Shown: positions 1 to 7,877 of the stretch, one piece after another
How positions within the stretch are numbered: position 1 is the first letter of the stretch
Layout of the letters: each line of letters opens with the position of its first letter
Assembly (NCBI GenBank): GCA_030673965.1
Contig: JAUTCN010000018.1
Span: 1 to 64,000, forward strand
Direction of reading: 5' to 3'
Source: Fusobacterium sp. JB019
Lineage (GTDB): Bacteria; Fusobacteriota; Fusobacteriia; Fusobacteriales; Fusobacteriaceae
Length of the DNA: 64,000 bases
The notes under the pieces: model-generated
The model's database searches: none
What the model saw: the letters and a program-made list of their open reading frames with translations, nothing else
What the model was told of the DNA's origin: nothing
Translations under genes and position numbers: made by a program

Positions 1-137
1 CAGCAAGAGTAGTACAAAAAGTTGGTCAAGAAGAGAACCCAGCAAACTTTTTATTAATGCATGCAATGGGACCAAATGTTGCAGGAGTAATAGGTTCAGC
101 AGTTGCAGCAGGAGTATTATTAAATATATTTGGATAA
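1..137 (+). CDS. Na+-translocating decarboxylase beta subunit, C-terminal end (partial)
   Basis: Only the last 44 codons are visible, with the frame starting at base 3; the gene begins before the window. The end reads [19 protein letters not shown] and closes with a hydrophobic helix. This is the typical C-terminus of the OadB/GcdB/MmdB family, the integral-membrane subunit that couples decarboxylation of oxaloacetate, glutaconyl-CoA or methylmalonyl-CoA to Na+ export. The substrate cannot be told from this fragment. An intrinsic terminator follows 22 bases later, so this is probably the last gene of its operon. Confidence 0.75.
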   Translation, partial: ARVVQKVGQEENPANFLLMHAMGPNVAGVIGSAVAAGVLLNIFG

Positions 138-158
138 AATAAAAATAGAAATAAATTA

Positions 159-188
159 AAAAAGGAGATTATTTTATCTCCTTTTTTA
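159..188 (+). terminator. Intrinsic terminator after the decarboxylase gene
   Basis: An AAAGGAGAT / ATCTCCTTT hairpin with a short loop is followed by a T-run. It closes the upstream operon before the tmRNA promoter. Confidence 0.85.
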
Positions 189-200
189 ATTTAGAATAGA

Positions 201-229
201 TTGAGTTTAAATTAAATTTATGATATAAT
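201..229 (+). promoter_or_regulatory. Promoter of the tmRNA gene
   Basis: TTGAGT at 201-206 and TATAAT at 224-229 are 17 bases apart and lie about 20 bases before the mature 5' end of tmRNA. The perfect -10 and optimal spacing fit a strong housekeeping sigma promoter for an abundant RNA. Confidence 0.75.
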
Positions 230-250
230 ACAATGTAAATAAGATATTAT

Positions 251-597
251 GGGGAAGCAAAGGTTTCGACAGGGCTAAAAGGTTATAGGTAGCAGGCCAG
301 GTTGACCGCTGTAAGAGGTTAACTCATCTTTTAGATGATAACAATAATTACGCAATAGCTGCCTAGTTGCAGCTCACCTTCGATCTCTCTTTTCTGTAGG
401 AGATTTCAAGCAAGGTGTCACTAAAATACAGATTACCAATTGTGATTTCTCTAAGCTGTTGGGACATTCTAGAGGATAGCTATTATCAGCCCTGTCTGAG
501 GGATTGGTATTAGTGAAATTGAATATCAGACTAAGCTTGTAGAAGCTTATGGCGCTTTTAGTTTTGGACACGGGTTCGATTCCCGTCTTCTCCACCA
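251..597 (+). ncRNA. ssrA: tmRNA (transfer-messenger RNA)
   Basis: One-piece tmRNA that rescues stalled ribosomes with SmpB. The acceptor arm pairs GGGGAAG (251-257) with CTTCTCC (587-593), followed by discriminator A and an encoded CCA. The T-arm GGGTTCGATTCCC lies at 571-584. The tag reading frame ends at a TAG at 364-366 and its last codons (334-363) encode DDNNNYAIAA. The resume codon cannot be fixed by eye, but the end has the form of a proteolysis tag. AIAA replaces the more common ALAA. Length (347 nt) is normal for a bacterial tmRNA. Confidence 0.95.
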
Positions 598-612
598 TAA
601 AACTATAAATAT

Positions 613-643
613 AACGAGTTATATCAAATGACTCGTTTTTTAT
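613..643 (+). terminator. Intrinsic terminator of ssrA
   Basis: AACGAGT (613-619) pairs with ACTCGTT (631-637), followed by a T-run. Confidence 0.85.
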
Positions 644-659
644 TTTTTGAAATTTACAG

Positions 660-688
660 CAAGAATTAATAATTCTTGTTTTTTTTTA
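660..688 (+). terminator. Second hairpin and T-run between ssrA and the SulP gene
   Basis: CAAGAATT and AATTCTTG flank a three-base loop at 660-678, followed directly by about ten T. It could be a back-up terminator for the tmRNA or an attenuator for the transporter downstream. No clear promoter separates it from ssrA. Confidence 0.6.
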
Positions 689-760
689 TTATAAATGGTA
701 AAATACGTTTCACGTAAATTTATTGTTGACAATAAATTAAAATATTTATCAGGAGGGAAA

Positions 761-2284
761 ATGACATCAACGATTCAAAAATTAAATTTAAAAAATGAAA
801 TTTTAGCAGGAATTACGGTTGCCATAGCTTTGCTTCCAGAAGTAATAGCTTTTGCATTTTTAGCAGGAATTGATCCGCTTATTGCATTACATGCTTCGAT
901 TATTATAGGGCTTTGTACATCTATATTTGGAGGAAGACCAGGAATGATATCAGGAGCTGCAGGAAGTGTTGCAGTTATATTTGTATCATTAGTAGCTGTG
1001 CATGGAAAAGAATACTTATTTGCCACAGCAGTTCTTATGGGAATTATACAAATTCTTGTAGGAGTCTTTAAATTGGGAAAGTTTGCAAGAATGATACCTC
1101 ATTCAGTAATATTAGGCTTTGTGAATGGGTTAGCAATAGTTATATTTTTAGCTCAATTAAATCAATTTAAAGTGGATGGAAGATATATGGGTGGAATTCA
1201 ATTATATGTTATGATAGCTTTAGTTGTATTAACTATGCTAGTAGTACATTTTTTACCTAAACTTACAAAAATAGTTCCCAGTTCTTTAGTTGCCATAGTA
1301 GTAGTAACAGTGCTTAGCTTATTTTTGGAAACTAAAGGTGTTCATATGCCAAATGTAAAAGAATTTGCCAAGGGAGGAATAGCAGGGGGATTACCTAGTT
1401 TTCATATACCAAAATTACCTATAAATATAGAAACTTTAAAAATAATATTTCCATATGCTTTAACAGCAGCTTTAGCAGGATTAATAGAATCATTATTAAC
1501 ATTATCTTTGATTGATGATTTAACAGATACTAGAGGAAAAGGTAATAGAGAATGTATTGGACAAGGAATTGGAAACTTGTTAAATGGTTTTATGGGAGGA
1601 ACAGGAGGTTGCGCTATGATAGGGCAATCAATGGTAAATCTTACAAGTAATGGTCGTGGAAGAATATCAGGTGTAGCAACAGCCTTGGCTATGTTATCTT
1701 TTGTGTTATTTGGATCTAAAATGATAGAAATAATACCTTTAGCAGCATTGGTAGGTGTTATGTTTATGGTTGTTATAGAGACATTTGCTTGGGAAAGTTT
1801 AAAAATGGGAAGTAGAGTTCCTAAAAAAGATGTGGCAATAATAGTGATTGTTGCAGCTATTACAATATTTCATGATTTAGCTTTAGCAGTTATAGCTGGA
1901 GTTATTATTTCTGCTCTTGTTTTTGCTTGGGAAAAAGGGGAGAAGATTAGTTGCAAAATTAAAATAGGAGATAATGGTTGTAAAACTTATATGATTGATG
2001 GACCTTTATTTTTTGGTTCAGCTTCTAATTTTAAAGAATTATTTAATCCTAAAGAAGATCCAGAAGAAGTATATATAGATTTTAAAAATTCCTATATAAG
2101 TGATCATTCTGCAATAGAAGCTATAAATGCTATTACAGAAAAATATTCAGATTCTGGTAAGAAAATTCATTTGAAATATTTAAGCCAAGATTGTTTATTA
2201 TTATTGAAAAATGCAGAGGAAATAATAGAAGTAAATGTATATGAAGATCCAAGGTATCATGTAGCAGATGATAGTTTAGCATAA
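761..2284 (+). CDS. SulP-family anion transporter with C-terminal STAS domain
   Basis: Integral membrane transporter of the SulP/SLC26 family, which carries sulfate, bicarbonate, C4-dicarboxylates or other anions. The first ~400 residues form repeated hydrophobic segments with the family's glycine-rich stretches. The last ~95 residues are a STAS domain, with a DFKNSYISDHSAIEAI-type core strand-helix. I start at the ATG at 761 (507 aa) because AGGAGG precedes it by a normal distance; an in-frame ATG at 695 has no ribosome binding site. Single gene between terminators. The substrate cannot be predicted; bicarbonate or sulfate are the usual guesses. Confidence 0.85.
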   Translation: MTSTIQKLNLKNEILAGITVAIALLPEVIAFAFLAGIDPLIALHASIIIGLCTSIFGGRPGMISGAAGSVAVIFVSLVAVHGKEYLFATAVLMGIIQILVGVFKLGKFARMIPHSVILGFVNGLAIVIFLAQLNQFKVDGRYMGGIQLYVMIALVVLTMLVVHFLPKLTKIVPSSLVAIVVVTVLSLFLETKGVHMPNVKEFAKGGIAGGLPSFHIPKLPINIETLKIIFPYALTAALAGLIESLLTLSLIDDLTDTRGKGNRECIGQGIGNLLNGFMGGTGGCAMIGQSMVNLTSNGRGRISGVATALAMLSFVLFGSKMIEIIPLAALVGVMFMVVIETFAWESLKMGSRVPKKDVAIIVIVAAITIFHDLALAVIAGVIISALVFAWEKGEKISCKIKIGDNGCKTYMIDGPLFFGSASNFKELFNPKEDPEEVYIDFKNSYISDHSAIEAINAITEKYSDSGKKIHLKYLSQDCLLLLKNAEEIIEVNVYEDPRYHVADDSLA

Positions 2285-2296
2285 ATTTAAAATAGA

Positions 2297-2325
2297 AAAT
2301 CACGGAATATTTCCGTGATTTTTTT
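2297..2325. terminator. Bidirectional terminator between the SulP and HTH-cupin genes
   Basis: AAATCACGGAA and TTCCGTGATTT form a perfect 11-bp stem with a T-run on the right and A-rich sequence on the left. It lies between two convergent genes, 12 bases after one stop and 6 before the other. Confidence 0.85.
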
Positions 2326-2330
2326 TATTG

Positions 2331-2864
2331 CTATTTTTTAGATGAGAACCAATAAACAATAGAAGGTGTAGGACTAGGGTTTTTATATCTATGTGGAATA
2401 CCACTTTTTATAATAACGCTGTCTCCTTCATTAAGATGATAAATTTCTTTATCTATTTCTATTTCAAGCTCTCCTTTAATTACAACTCCAATTTCATCAT
2501 ATGAATGTCCCCAAGACATTTCACTAAAATTATCGCCATTTTCAATAGTTATAGCAATTCCATTAAAATGAGATTTACCATTTAATAGACTTTCTACTTT
2601 AACATGAGATTCTAGATTTGAAAATATTTCTTCTCTTTCTTCCTTTTTTGTTACAGGGGAATAGTCATTATTAGAATCTAATATTTCCATAAGATTAACA
2701 TTTAAAACCTGGCATATTTGTTGTAAATTACTTATTGACGGGCTATTGATATCTCTTTCAATATTACTTAAAAATCCAATGGATAGTTTAGTTGCTTCAG
2801 AAATATATTTTAATGTATAATTTTTCTTCTTTCGAATAGCTTTTATTTTTTCTCCAAGTGTCAT
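2331..2864 (-). CDS. HTH-XRE / cupin transcriptional regulator
   Basis: A 177-residue regulator. Residues 1-62 are an XRE-type helix-turn-helix (LGEKIKAIRKKKNYTL, then SIGFLSNIERDINSPSI). Residues ~95-177 are a small cupin barrel with IGVVIKGELEIEI, LNEGDSVII and GIPHRY. Such HTH-cupin proteins sense a small ligand and often control amino-acid or polyamine catabolism. The start at 2864 has GGAGG upstream; a longer frame to 2930 has no ribosome binding site and an atypical N-terminus. It is divergent from the PfoR-type gene and sdaA and is their most likely regulator. That link rests on position only. Confidence 0.82.
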   Translation of the reverse strand: MTLGEKIKAIRKKKNYTLKYISEATKLSIGFLSNIERDINSPSISNLQQICQVLNVNLMEILDSNNDYSPVTKKEEREEIFSNLESHVKVESLLNGKSHFNGIAITIENGDNFSEMSWGHSYDEIGVVIKGELEIEIDKEIYHLNEGDSVIIKSGIPHRYKNPSPTPSIVYWFSSKK

Positions 2865-3077
2865 TTTTATCCTCCATTGTAGATTATTACATATTATATC
2901 ATAGTTGTAAAAAAAAGAAAAATATATCACTATACTGAAATTATAGTTTTTTATAAAAAAAAGAGCTAAGCAAAGATTTGATATTTAAATAATTTTATTT
3001 TTTATTTTAAAGTACTTATAAAACAGACAAAAGTAAAAGAATACTATAAAATATTTTCAGAATAATGAAAAAAATAT

Positions 3078-3106
3078 TTGAATTTATTAGTGAGCTATGC
3101 TATACT
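3078..3106 (+). promoter_or_regulatory. Promoter of the serine-catabolism operon and leader
   Basis: TTGAAT (3078-3083) and TATACT (3101-3106) are 17 bases apart. The 330-base divergent gap (2865-3194) holds little else apart from an imperfect dyad at about 3131-3171, where GTATTCGTA faces TACGAAGCTATAC. It lies in the leader and could be an operator for the HTH-cupin regulator. Confidence 0.55.
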
Positions 3107-3194
3107 TTTTCATGTATAAAAAAAAAGAATAGTATTCGTAAAGAGAACGAAAGTTATACGAAGCTATACAAATTTGGTTAAAGGGGAGAGTTAT

Positions 3195-4211
3195 ATGGAG
3201 ATTTTAAAAGGAATTATATTATTATTAATTGTTTTAGCAGGTTTTTCGTTATTTAGTTTAAAAATGCCTAAAGGAATGAAGGCAATGGGAGCGTTAGCCG
3301 GGGCAGCTACAGCAAGTTTTTTAGTCGAAGCATTTCAACGTTATGTTGGTGGAGATTTATTAGGAATAGAATTTTTAGGTGGAGTAGGAGATGCAGCAGG
3401 TTCTATGGGTGGAGTTGCAGCAGCAGCATTAGTACCATTAGCATTAGGAGTTAATCCAACATATGCAGTTTTAGTTGGAGTATCAGTTGCAGGATTTGGT
3501 ATATTACCAGGATTTTTAGCGGGATATATATTATCATTTATAGTACCTAAAGTGGAAGCAAAAGTCCCTCAAGGATTAGATTTAATATTTATAATCTGTT
3601 TTATAGCACCATTATCTAGATTAATAGCTACAGTTTCAGATCCATTAGTAAATTCAACTTTATTAAATATAGGAAAAATATTAGAACAAGCATCTCATAC
3701 AAGTCCAGTTCTTATGGGAATTGTTTTAGGAGGAATAATAACTGTGGTAGCAACAGCACCACTTTCTTCAATGGCTTTAACAGCTATGCTAGGTCTTACA
3801 GGAATACCAATGGCAATAGGTGCTTTATCAGTTATGGGATCTTCTTTTTTAAACGGAATCTTCTTTCATAGAATGGGATTTGGAGATAGAAAAACAACAA
3901 TAGCAGTTGCAGTAGAACCACTTACTCAAGCAGATGTAATTTCAGCAAATCCAATACCAGTATATGTAACTAATTTTATAGGTGGAGCAATAGCAGGAGT
4001 TATTGTATCAACTTTTGGATTGGTTAATAATGCAACAGGAACAGCAACTCCAATAGCGGGATTAATGGTAATGTATGGATTTAATAATCCTTTAGTAGTT
4101 ACAAAAGTTGCATTAATGTGTGCAATAGCAGGAGGAACTTCAGGATATGTAGGTTCATTAATATTTAAAAATTATAAAATTAAAACAGTTAACGAAATTA
4201 GAGGAAACTAA
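3195..4211 (+). CDS. PfoR-type / PTS_EIIC_2 multi-pass membrane protein
   Basis: A 338-residue, almost wholly hydrophobic protein of the COG3641 (PfoR) / PTS_EIIC_2 type. Motifs are glycine-rich membrane loops such as GDAAGSMGGVAAAALVP, FIAPLSRLIATVSDP and GGTSGYVGSL. The family is related to PTS EIIC permeases but has no EIIA or EIIB partner here, so classical PTS transport is unlikely. Placement directly before sdaA suggests L-serine or a related amino acid as substrate, as inference. AAGGGGAG precedes the ATG at 3195 by six bases; an earlier in-frame codon at 3174 lacks such a site. The gap to sdaA is 72 bases with no terminator. Confidence 0.75.
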   Translation: MEILKGIILLLIVLAGFSLFSLKMPKGMKAMGALAGAATASFLVEAFQRYVGGDLLGIEFLGGVGDAAGSMGGVAAAALVPLALGVNPTYAVLVGVSVAGFGILPGFLAGYILSFIVPKVEAKVPQGLDLIFIICFIAPLSRLIATVSDPLVNSTLLNIGKILEQASHTSPVLMGIVLGGIITVVATAPLSSMALTAMLGLTGIPMAIGALSVMGSSFLNGIFFHRMGFGDRKTTIAVAVEPLTQADVISANPIPVYVTNFIGGAIAGVIVSTFGLVNNATGTATPIAGLMVMYGFNNPLVVTKVALMCAIAGGTSGYVGSLIFKNYKIKTVNEIRGN

Positions 4212-4283
4212 AAAATAGGAAATTAGGAATGAATATATAAGGGCAAATATATTAATTAAGCAAGTATTTTAAGGAGGCAAACA

Positions 4284-5495
4284 ATGGATAGTTTAAAAGA
4301 ATTATTTAAAATAGGATGTGGGCCATCTAGTTCTCATACAATGGGACCAGAAAGAGCAGCTAAAAAATTTAAAAAGGAAACTGAAGATGCAGTATCTTAT
4401 AGAGTAGAACTTTACGGAAGTTTAGCTGCTACAGGAAAAGGACATTTAACAGATTGGATTATAGAAGAGACATTAAAACCTAAAAAAACTGAGGTTATAT
4501 GGATGCCTGAATTTATTCATGAGTTTCACACTAATGGAATGAAAATGGAAGCATTAGATTCTGAAGGTAATGTTATGAAGGATTGGTTAGTTTTTTCAGT
4601 TGGTGGAGGAACAATAAAAGATTTAGAAAGTAAATCTTCTTCTTTAGAAGAATGCTATAAATTAAACAAAATGGATGACATTATAAAATGGTGTGATGTA
4701 AATAAAAAAGAACTTTGGGAATATGTTGAATTTTCAGAAGGGAAAGAAATTTGGGAGCATTTAGGAGATATTTTAGATACTATGAATGCAGCTATAGATG
4801 CTGGTGTTAAAAAAGATGGTATTTTACCAGGAAAATTAAAATATCCAAGAAAAGCTAAAAAATTATATGATAAAATTGATAAGAAAAAAAATTATTTAGT
4901 TATAACTAAAAAAATATTTGCTTATGCTTTAGCAGTAGCTGAAGAAAATAGTAGTGCAGGAACAATAGTTACAGCACCTACTTGCGGAGCAGCAGGAGTA
5001 ATTCCAGGGTTATTAAGAGCTTTAATAGAAGAATATCAATTGGATAGAGAAACTTCTCTAAGAGCTTTAGCAATAGCAGGATTAATAGGAAACTTAATAA
5101 AAGAAAATGCAACTATATCTGGAGCTGAAGCAGGCTGCCAAGCTGAAATAGGAGCTGCATGCTCAATGGCAGCAGGAATGGCAACATACATTTTAGGTGG
5201 AACAATAGGGCAAATAGAGTATGCTGCAGAGATGGGATTAGAACATCATTTAGGAATGACTTGTGATCCTGTTGGAGGATATGTTCAAATTCCTTGTATA
5301 GAAAGAAATGCAATAGTAGCAGTTAGATCTTTAAATACAGCTGATTATGCGTTGTCAACTTCAGGAGAGCACACTATAAGCTTTGATCAAGTTGTAGTAA
5401 CTATGAAAGAAACAGGATGTGATATGTGTCCAGCTTATAAAGAAACTTCTTTAGGTGGACTAGCAAAATATTATGATAAATTTTTACAAGCTTAG
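4284..5495 (+). CDS. sdaA: L-serine ammonia-lyase, iron-sulfur dependent, single chain
   Basis: Converts L-serine to pyruvate and ammonia with an oxygen-sensitive [4Fe-4S] cluster. The N-terminus carries the beta-type motif GCGPSSSHTMGPERAA; the rest is the alpha-type catalytic domain with SSAGTIVTAPTCGAAG, GAEAGCQAEIGAACSMAAG and MTCDPVGGYVQIPC. The cysteines in these motifs are the expected cluster and active-site residues. At 403 residues it is shorter than the ~450-residue E. coli enzyme, the difference lying in the beta-type part. AAGGAGG precedes the start. Likely co-transcribed with the upstream membrane protein as a serine fermentation unit feeding pyruvate. Confidence 0.92.
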   Translation: MDSLKELFKIGCGPSSSHTMGPERAAKKFKKETEDAVSYRVELYGSLAATGKGHLTDWIIEETLKPKKTEVIWMPEFIHEFHTNGMKMEALDSEGNVMKDWLVFSVGGGTIKDLESKSSSLEECYKLNKMDDIIKWCDVNKKELWEYVEFSEGKEIWEHLGDILDTMNAAIDAGVKKDGILPGKLKYPRKAKKLYDKIDKKKNYLVITKKIFAYALAVAEENSSAGTIVTAPTCGAAGVIPGLLRALIEEYQLDRETSLRALAIAGLIGNLIKENATISGAEAGCQAEIGAACSMAAGMATYILGGTIGQIEYAAEMGLEHHLGMTCDPVGGYVQIPCIERNAIVAVRSLNTADYALSTSGEHTISFDQVVVTMKETGCDMCPAYKETSLGGLAKYYDKFLQA

Positions 5496-5533
5496 TTAGT
5501 CATAAAATACTTTAAAATAATATTAACTATAAA

Positions 5534-5570
5534 AAAAAGCATGGAAATTAATTTCCATGCTTTTGTATTT
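5534..5570. terminator. Bidirectional terminator between sdaA and pepV
   Basis: AAAAGCATGGAAAT and ATTTCCATGCTTTT form a 14-bp stem, T-rich on the right and A-rich on the left. It serves two convergent genes. Confidence 0.9.
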
Positions 5571-6953
5571 TTATTTAGCTAGTTTATAGATAGCTTCAAC
5601 ATAAATTTTTAAAAGAGTGTCTATTGTGTCTAAGTCAATACATTCATTTTTTTGGTGCATTGTATCAGGAGTTCCTTTTAATAAAGCACCAAAGGCAACA
5701 CAATTTTTTACAGCTTTAGCATAAGTACCTCCACCACTAGCTAAAGGTTCACAATCTGTATCTCCAGTAACTCTACTATAAACTTCAGTAAGAGTTTGAA
5801 CTAAAGGATCATCTTTTTTAACATATAAAGGTTTTTCTTGTTTTAAGAAAGTAAAATCCATTCCATATTTATCTAATAGAGTAAGAACTTTATTTTTAAT
5901 TTCATCTCCATCAACTGTAACTGGATATCTAGTATCAAGAGAGATATTGATATATCCATCTTCAACAAAAGCTTTTCCATAACACATAGAAATTTCTCCA
6001 GAAGGTTCATCTTCATAGAAAAGTCCAGCTGATTTACCATTAAATTCCATTTTAACATTTTCAGCAAAGAATTTAGCCATAGTATTTAAGCCAGAGATAT
6101 CTAAATTTAAAGAGTTTATAAATAGCATAAGTGCAGCTAAAGAATTATATCCTAGATGAGGATGAGCAGCGTGAGCAGCTTTTCCTAAAGAAGTAACAAC
6201 TATTTTATTATCTATAATTTCAGATGATATTTTATATTCTTTTCCTTCGTTAAATAGAGGAAGATTTTTTTCTATAATTTCTTTAGTTGAAATAGGTAAA
6301 GTAAGAATTGCTTTTTCAGGAACAGCATTTAAGACTTTTCCCCCTAAAATATCTAATTCGCTACAATCAGTTTTAATCTTAAGTAAACCTCTAAAAATAC
6401 CTTTTTCAGCAAAAGTTACAGGAAACTCACTATCAGGAGTAAAAGCTAAAGTAGGTTGAGGCATATTTAATTTACCAAAATAATGTTTCATACATCCCCA
6501 GTTAGTTTCTTCATTAGCTCCAACAATCATTCTAACTTTTTTGTTTAAAGGAATACCCATATCTTTTAAAGCTTTCATAGCATAAAGACAAATCATTAAA
6601 GGACCTTTATCATCAAGAGTTCCTCTTCCATACATTTTATTATCTACAATTTGTCCAGAGAAAGGAGGATAATCCCAACCAGTACCTTCAGGAACAACAT
6701 CAACATGTCCAACGATACCTAAAGTTTCTTCTCCTTCACCAAAATCTATATGTCCAGCATAATTATCAAAATTCTCAGTTTGGAATCCTAATTTTTCAGC
6801 AACACTTAAAAAATGTTTTAAAGCTTTTGCTGGTCCTTCTCCAAAAGGCATTCCAGGTTTAGCTTCTTCTTCTACACTTTTTATTTGAATAGATTCTTGT
6901 AAAGAAGAAATAACATCATTTTTATATTTTAAAACTTCATCTTGAATATTCAT
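5571..6953 (-). CDS. pepV: M20 family dipeptidase (PepV type)
   Basis: Cytosolic zinc dipeptidase of the PepV/Xaa-His branch of the M20 family, 460 residues, as usual for PepV. Visible metal and catalytic motifs: GHVDVVPEG (His83, Asp85), YGRGTLDDKGP (Asp115), GANEETNWGC (catalytic Glu148 and ligand Glu149), FTPDSEFPV, and a late metal His in DTMHQKNE. It ends unprotected di- or oligopeptides' breakdown and supplies amino acids to the fermentative pathways. GGAGG lies upstream of the start. The tRNA-Sec gene ends 22 bases upstream on the same strand, so the two may share a transcript. Confidence 0.9.
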   Translation of the reverse strand: MNIQDEVLKYKNDVISSLQESIQIKSVEEEAKPGMPFGEGPAKALKHFLSVAEKLGFQTENFDNYAGHIDFGEGEETLGIVGHVDVVPEGTGWDYPPFSGQIVDNKMYGRGTLDDKGPLMICLYAMKALKDMGIPLNKKVRMIVGANEETNWGCMKHYFGKLNMPQPTLAFTPDSEFPVTFAEKGIFRGLLKIKTDCSELDILGGKVLNAVPEKAILTLPISTKEIIEKNLPLFNEGKEYKISSEIIDNKIVVTSLGKAAHAAHPHLGYNSLAALMLFINSLNLDISGLNTMAKFFAENVKMEFNGKSAGLFYEDEPSGEISMCYGKAFVEDGYINISLDTRYPVTVDGDEIKNKVLTLLDKYGMDFTFLKQEKPLYVKKDDPLVQTLTEVYSRVTGDTDCEPLASGGGTYAKAVKNCVAFGALLKGTPDTMHQKNECIDLDTIDTLLKIYVEAIYKLAK

Positions 6954-6974
6954 AAAATCCTCCTAAAATTATTT

Positions 6975-7066
6975 TGGCGGAAGTGTGTAGGAATCGAACC
7001 TACCAACGAGTTAATCGCCAAGACAGTTTTGAAGACTGCTAAAAGCACCAGCTTTTATCCACTTCC
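6975..7066 (-). tRNA. selC: tRNA-Sec (anticodon UCA)
   Basis: Read on the minus strand, the 92-nt gene starts GGAAGTGGATAAAAG and ends ACTTCCGCCA with an encoded CCA. The acceptor pairs GGAAGT with ACTTCC and the discriminator is G. The anticodon loop CTTCAAA places UCA at 7030-7032. Between anticodon and T arms lies a long variable arm (TTGGCGATTAACTCGTTGG), and the T arm reads GGTAGGTTCGATTCCTAC. The extended acceptor-T stack, long D-stem region and UCA anticodon are diagnostic for selenocysteine tRNA. No selA, selB or selD lies in the window. Confidence 0.95.
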
Positions 7067-7199
7067 ATATAAGCACTTCAAAAAGAAGTACATATATAGT
7101 ATAACAAAAAAGATATTAAAAATAAATAAAAATTAAGAGCTAGATTTTTAAGTTAAAAATGATATAATATTAGTAGTATAGAATGGAGGGGATGTAGTA

Positions 7200-7844
7200 G
7201 TGAGATATATTTCATCAGAAAAAGAACTAAAAAGGATTTCTATTTATACAAATATGCCAGAGATAGAAAGCGTACTTTCTATGGGATTTTATAAAAGTGA
7301 TTTAAGTGATAAAGATGAAAAGATAAATGTATCTATAATCGATTCTGCAGAGCCATTTTTTATAAAAAAGATAAGAGAGTCTGAAATAATATTTGATGTG
7401 ACAGGAGGGTATCCTCAAATAAAACAAACAATATATAGAGGAACAGGAAAAGATAATAGAAAAAATTCTAAAGTTTGGCTAGAATTTATAATGACGTTAT
7501 TTTCTGTAGATAGTTGTTCAGAACCTTTTAGTTTAGTAGAATTTTTTAAAGAAATGGAAGATTATAGAAAAATTAAAATAAAGAAATATCCGTTAACAAA
7601 GGAAATAATTCAAGACTTAGATAATTATGAAAGAGCAGAGGTTTCTAGAAAAAATAAGAAAAGAATGTTACTATTTTTAATAAATGCCTATGTTGTTTTT
7701 CCTAATAAAGATAAGAATAATTTGAAATTTGGAATGGAAAGAAAATATGGAATTAAAAGTTTCTTAAAGGGTTCAAAAATAATGTTCTCTCCAGAAAGCA
7801 ATATTCCAGGATATGTATTTGAAATAGAAAAAGCAGATATGTAA
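7200..7844 (+). CDS. Hypothetical protein, about 214 residues
   Basis: I do not recognise this family. The protein is charged and soluble-looking, without signal peptide or membrane segment, rich in Lys and Glu with a basic middle part (KIKIKKYP, SRKNKKRMLLFLINAYVVF). The start is a GTG at 7200, with GGAGGGG 8 bases upstream and a TATAAT at 7163-7168. It is monocistronic, closed by its own terminator and facing a convergent HAD gene. Codon use resembles its neighbours, so no sign of transfer. Confidence 0.7.
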   Translation: MRYISSEKELKRISIYTNMPEIESVLSMGFYKSDLSDKDEKINVSIIDSAEPFFIKKIRESEIIFDVTGGYPQIKQTIYRGTGKDNRKNSKVWLEFIMTLFSVDSCSEPFSLVEFFKEMEDYRKIKIKKYPLTKEIIQDLDNYERAEVSRKNKKRMLLFLINAYVVFPNKDKNNLKFGMERKYGIKSFLKGSKIMFSPESNIPGYVFEIEKADM

Positions 7845-7845
7845 A

Positions 7846-7875
7846 AAAAACTAGATCATTTGATCTAGTTTTTTT
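7846..7875. terminator. Bidirectional terminator
   Basis: AAACTAGATCA and TGATCTAGTTT flank a short loop, with A-run left and T-run right, between two convergent genes. Confidence 0.88.
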
Positions 7876-7877
7876 AT

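Noticed and set aside
374-598. Minus-strand ORF of 74 codons
   Set aside because: It lies on the antisense strand of tmRNA; the ATG is the complement of the CCA region.
6942-7136. Plus-strand ORF of 64 codons across the pepV/tRNA gap
   Set aside because: It is the antisense of the tRNA-Sec gene and has no ribosome binding site.
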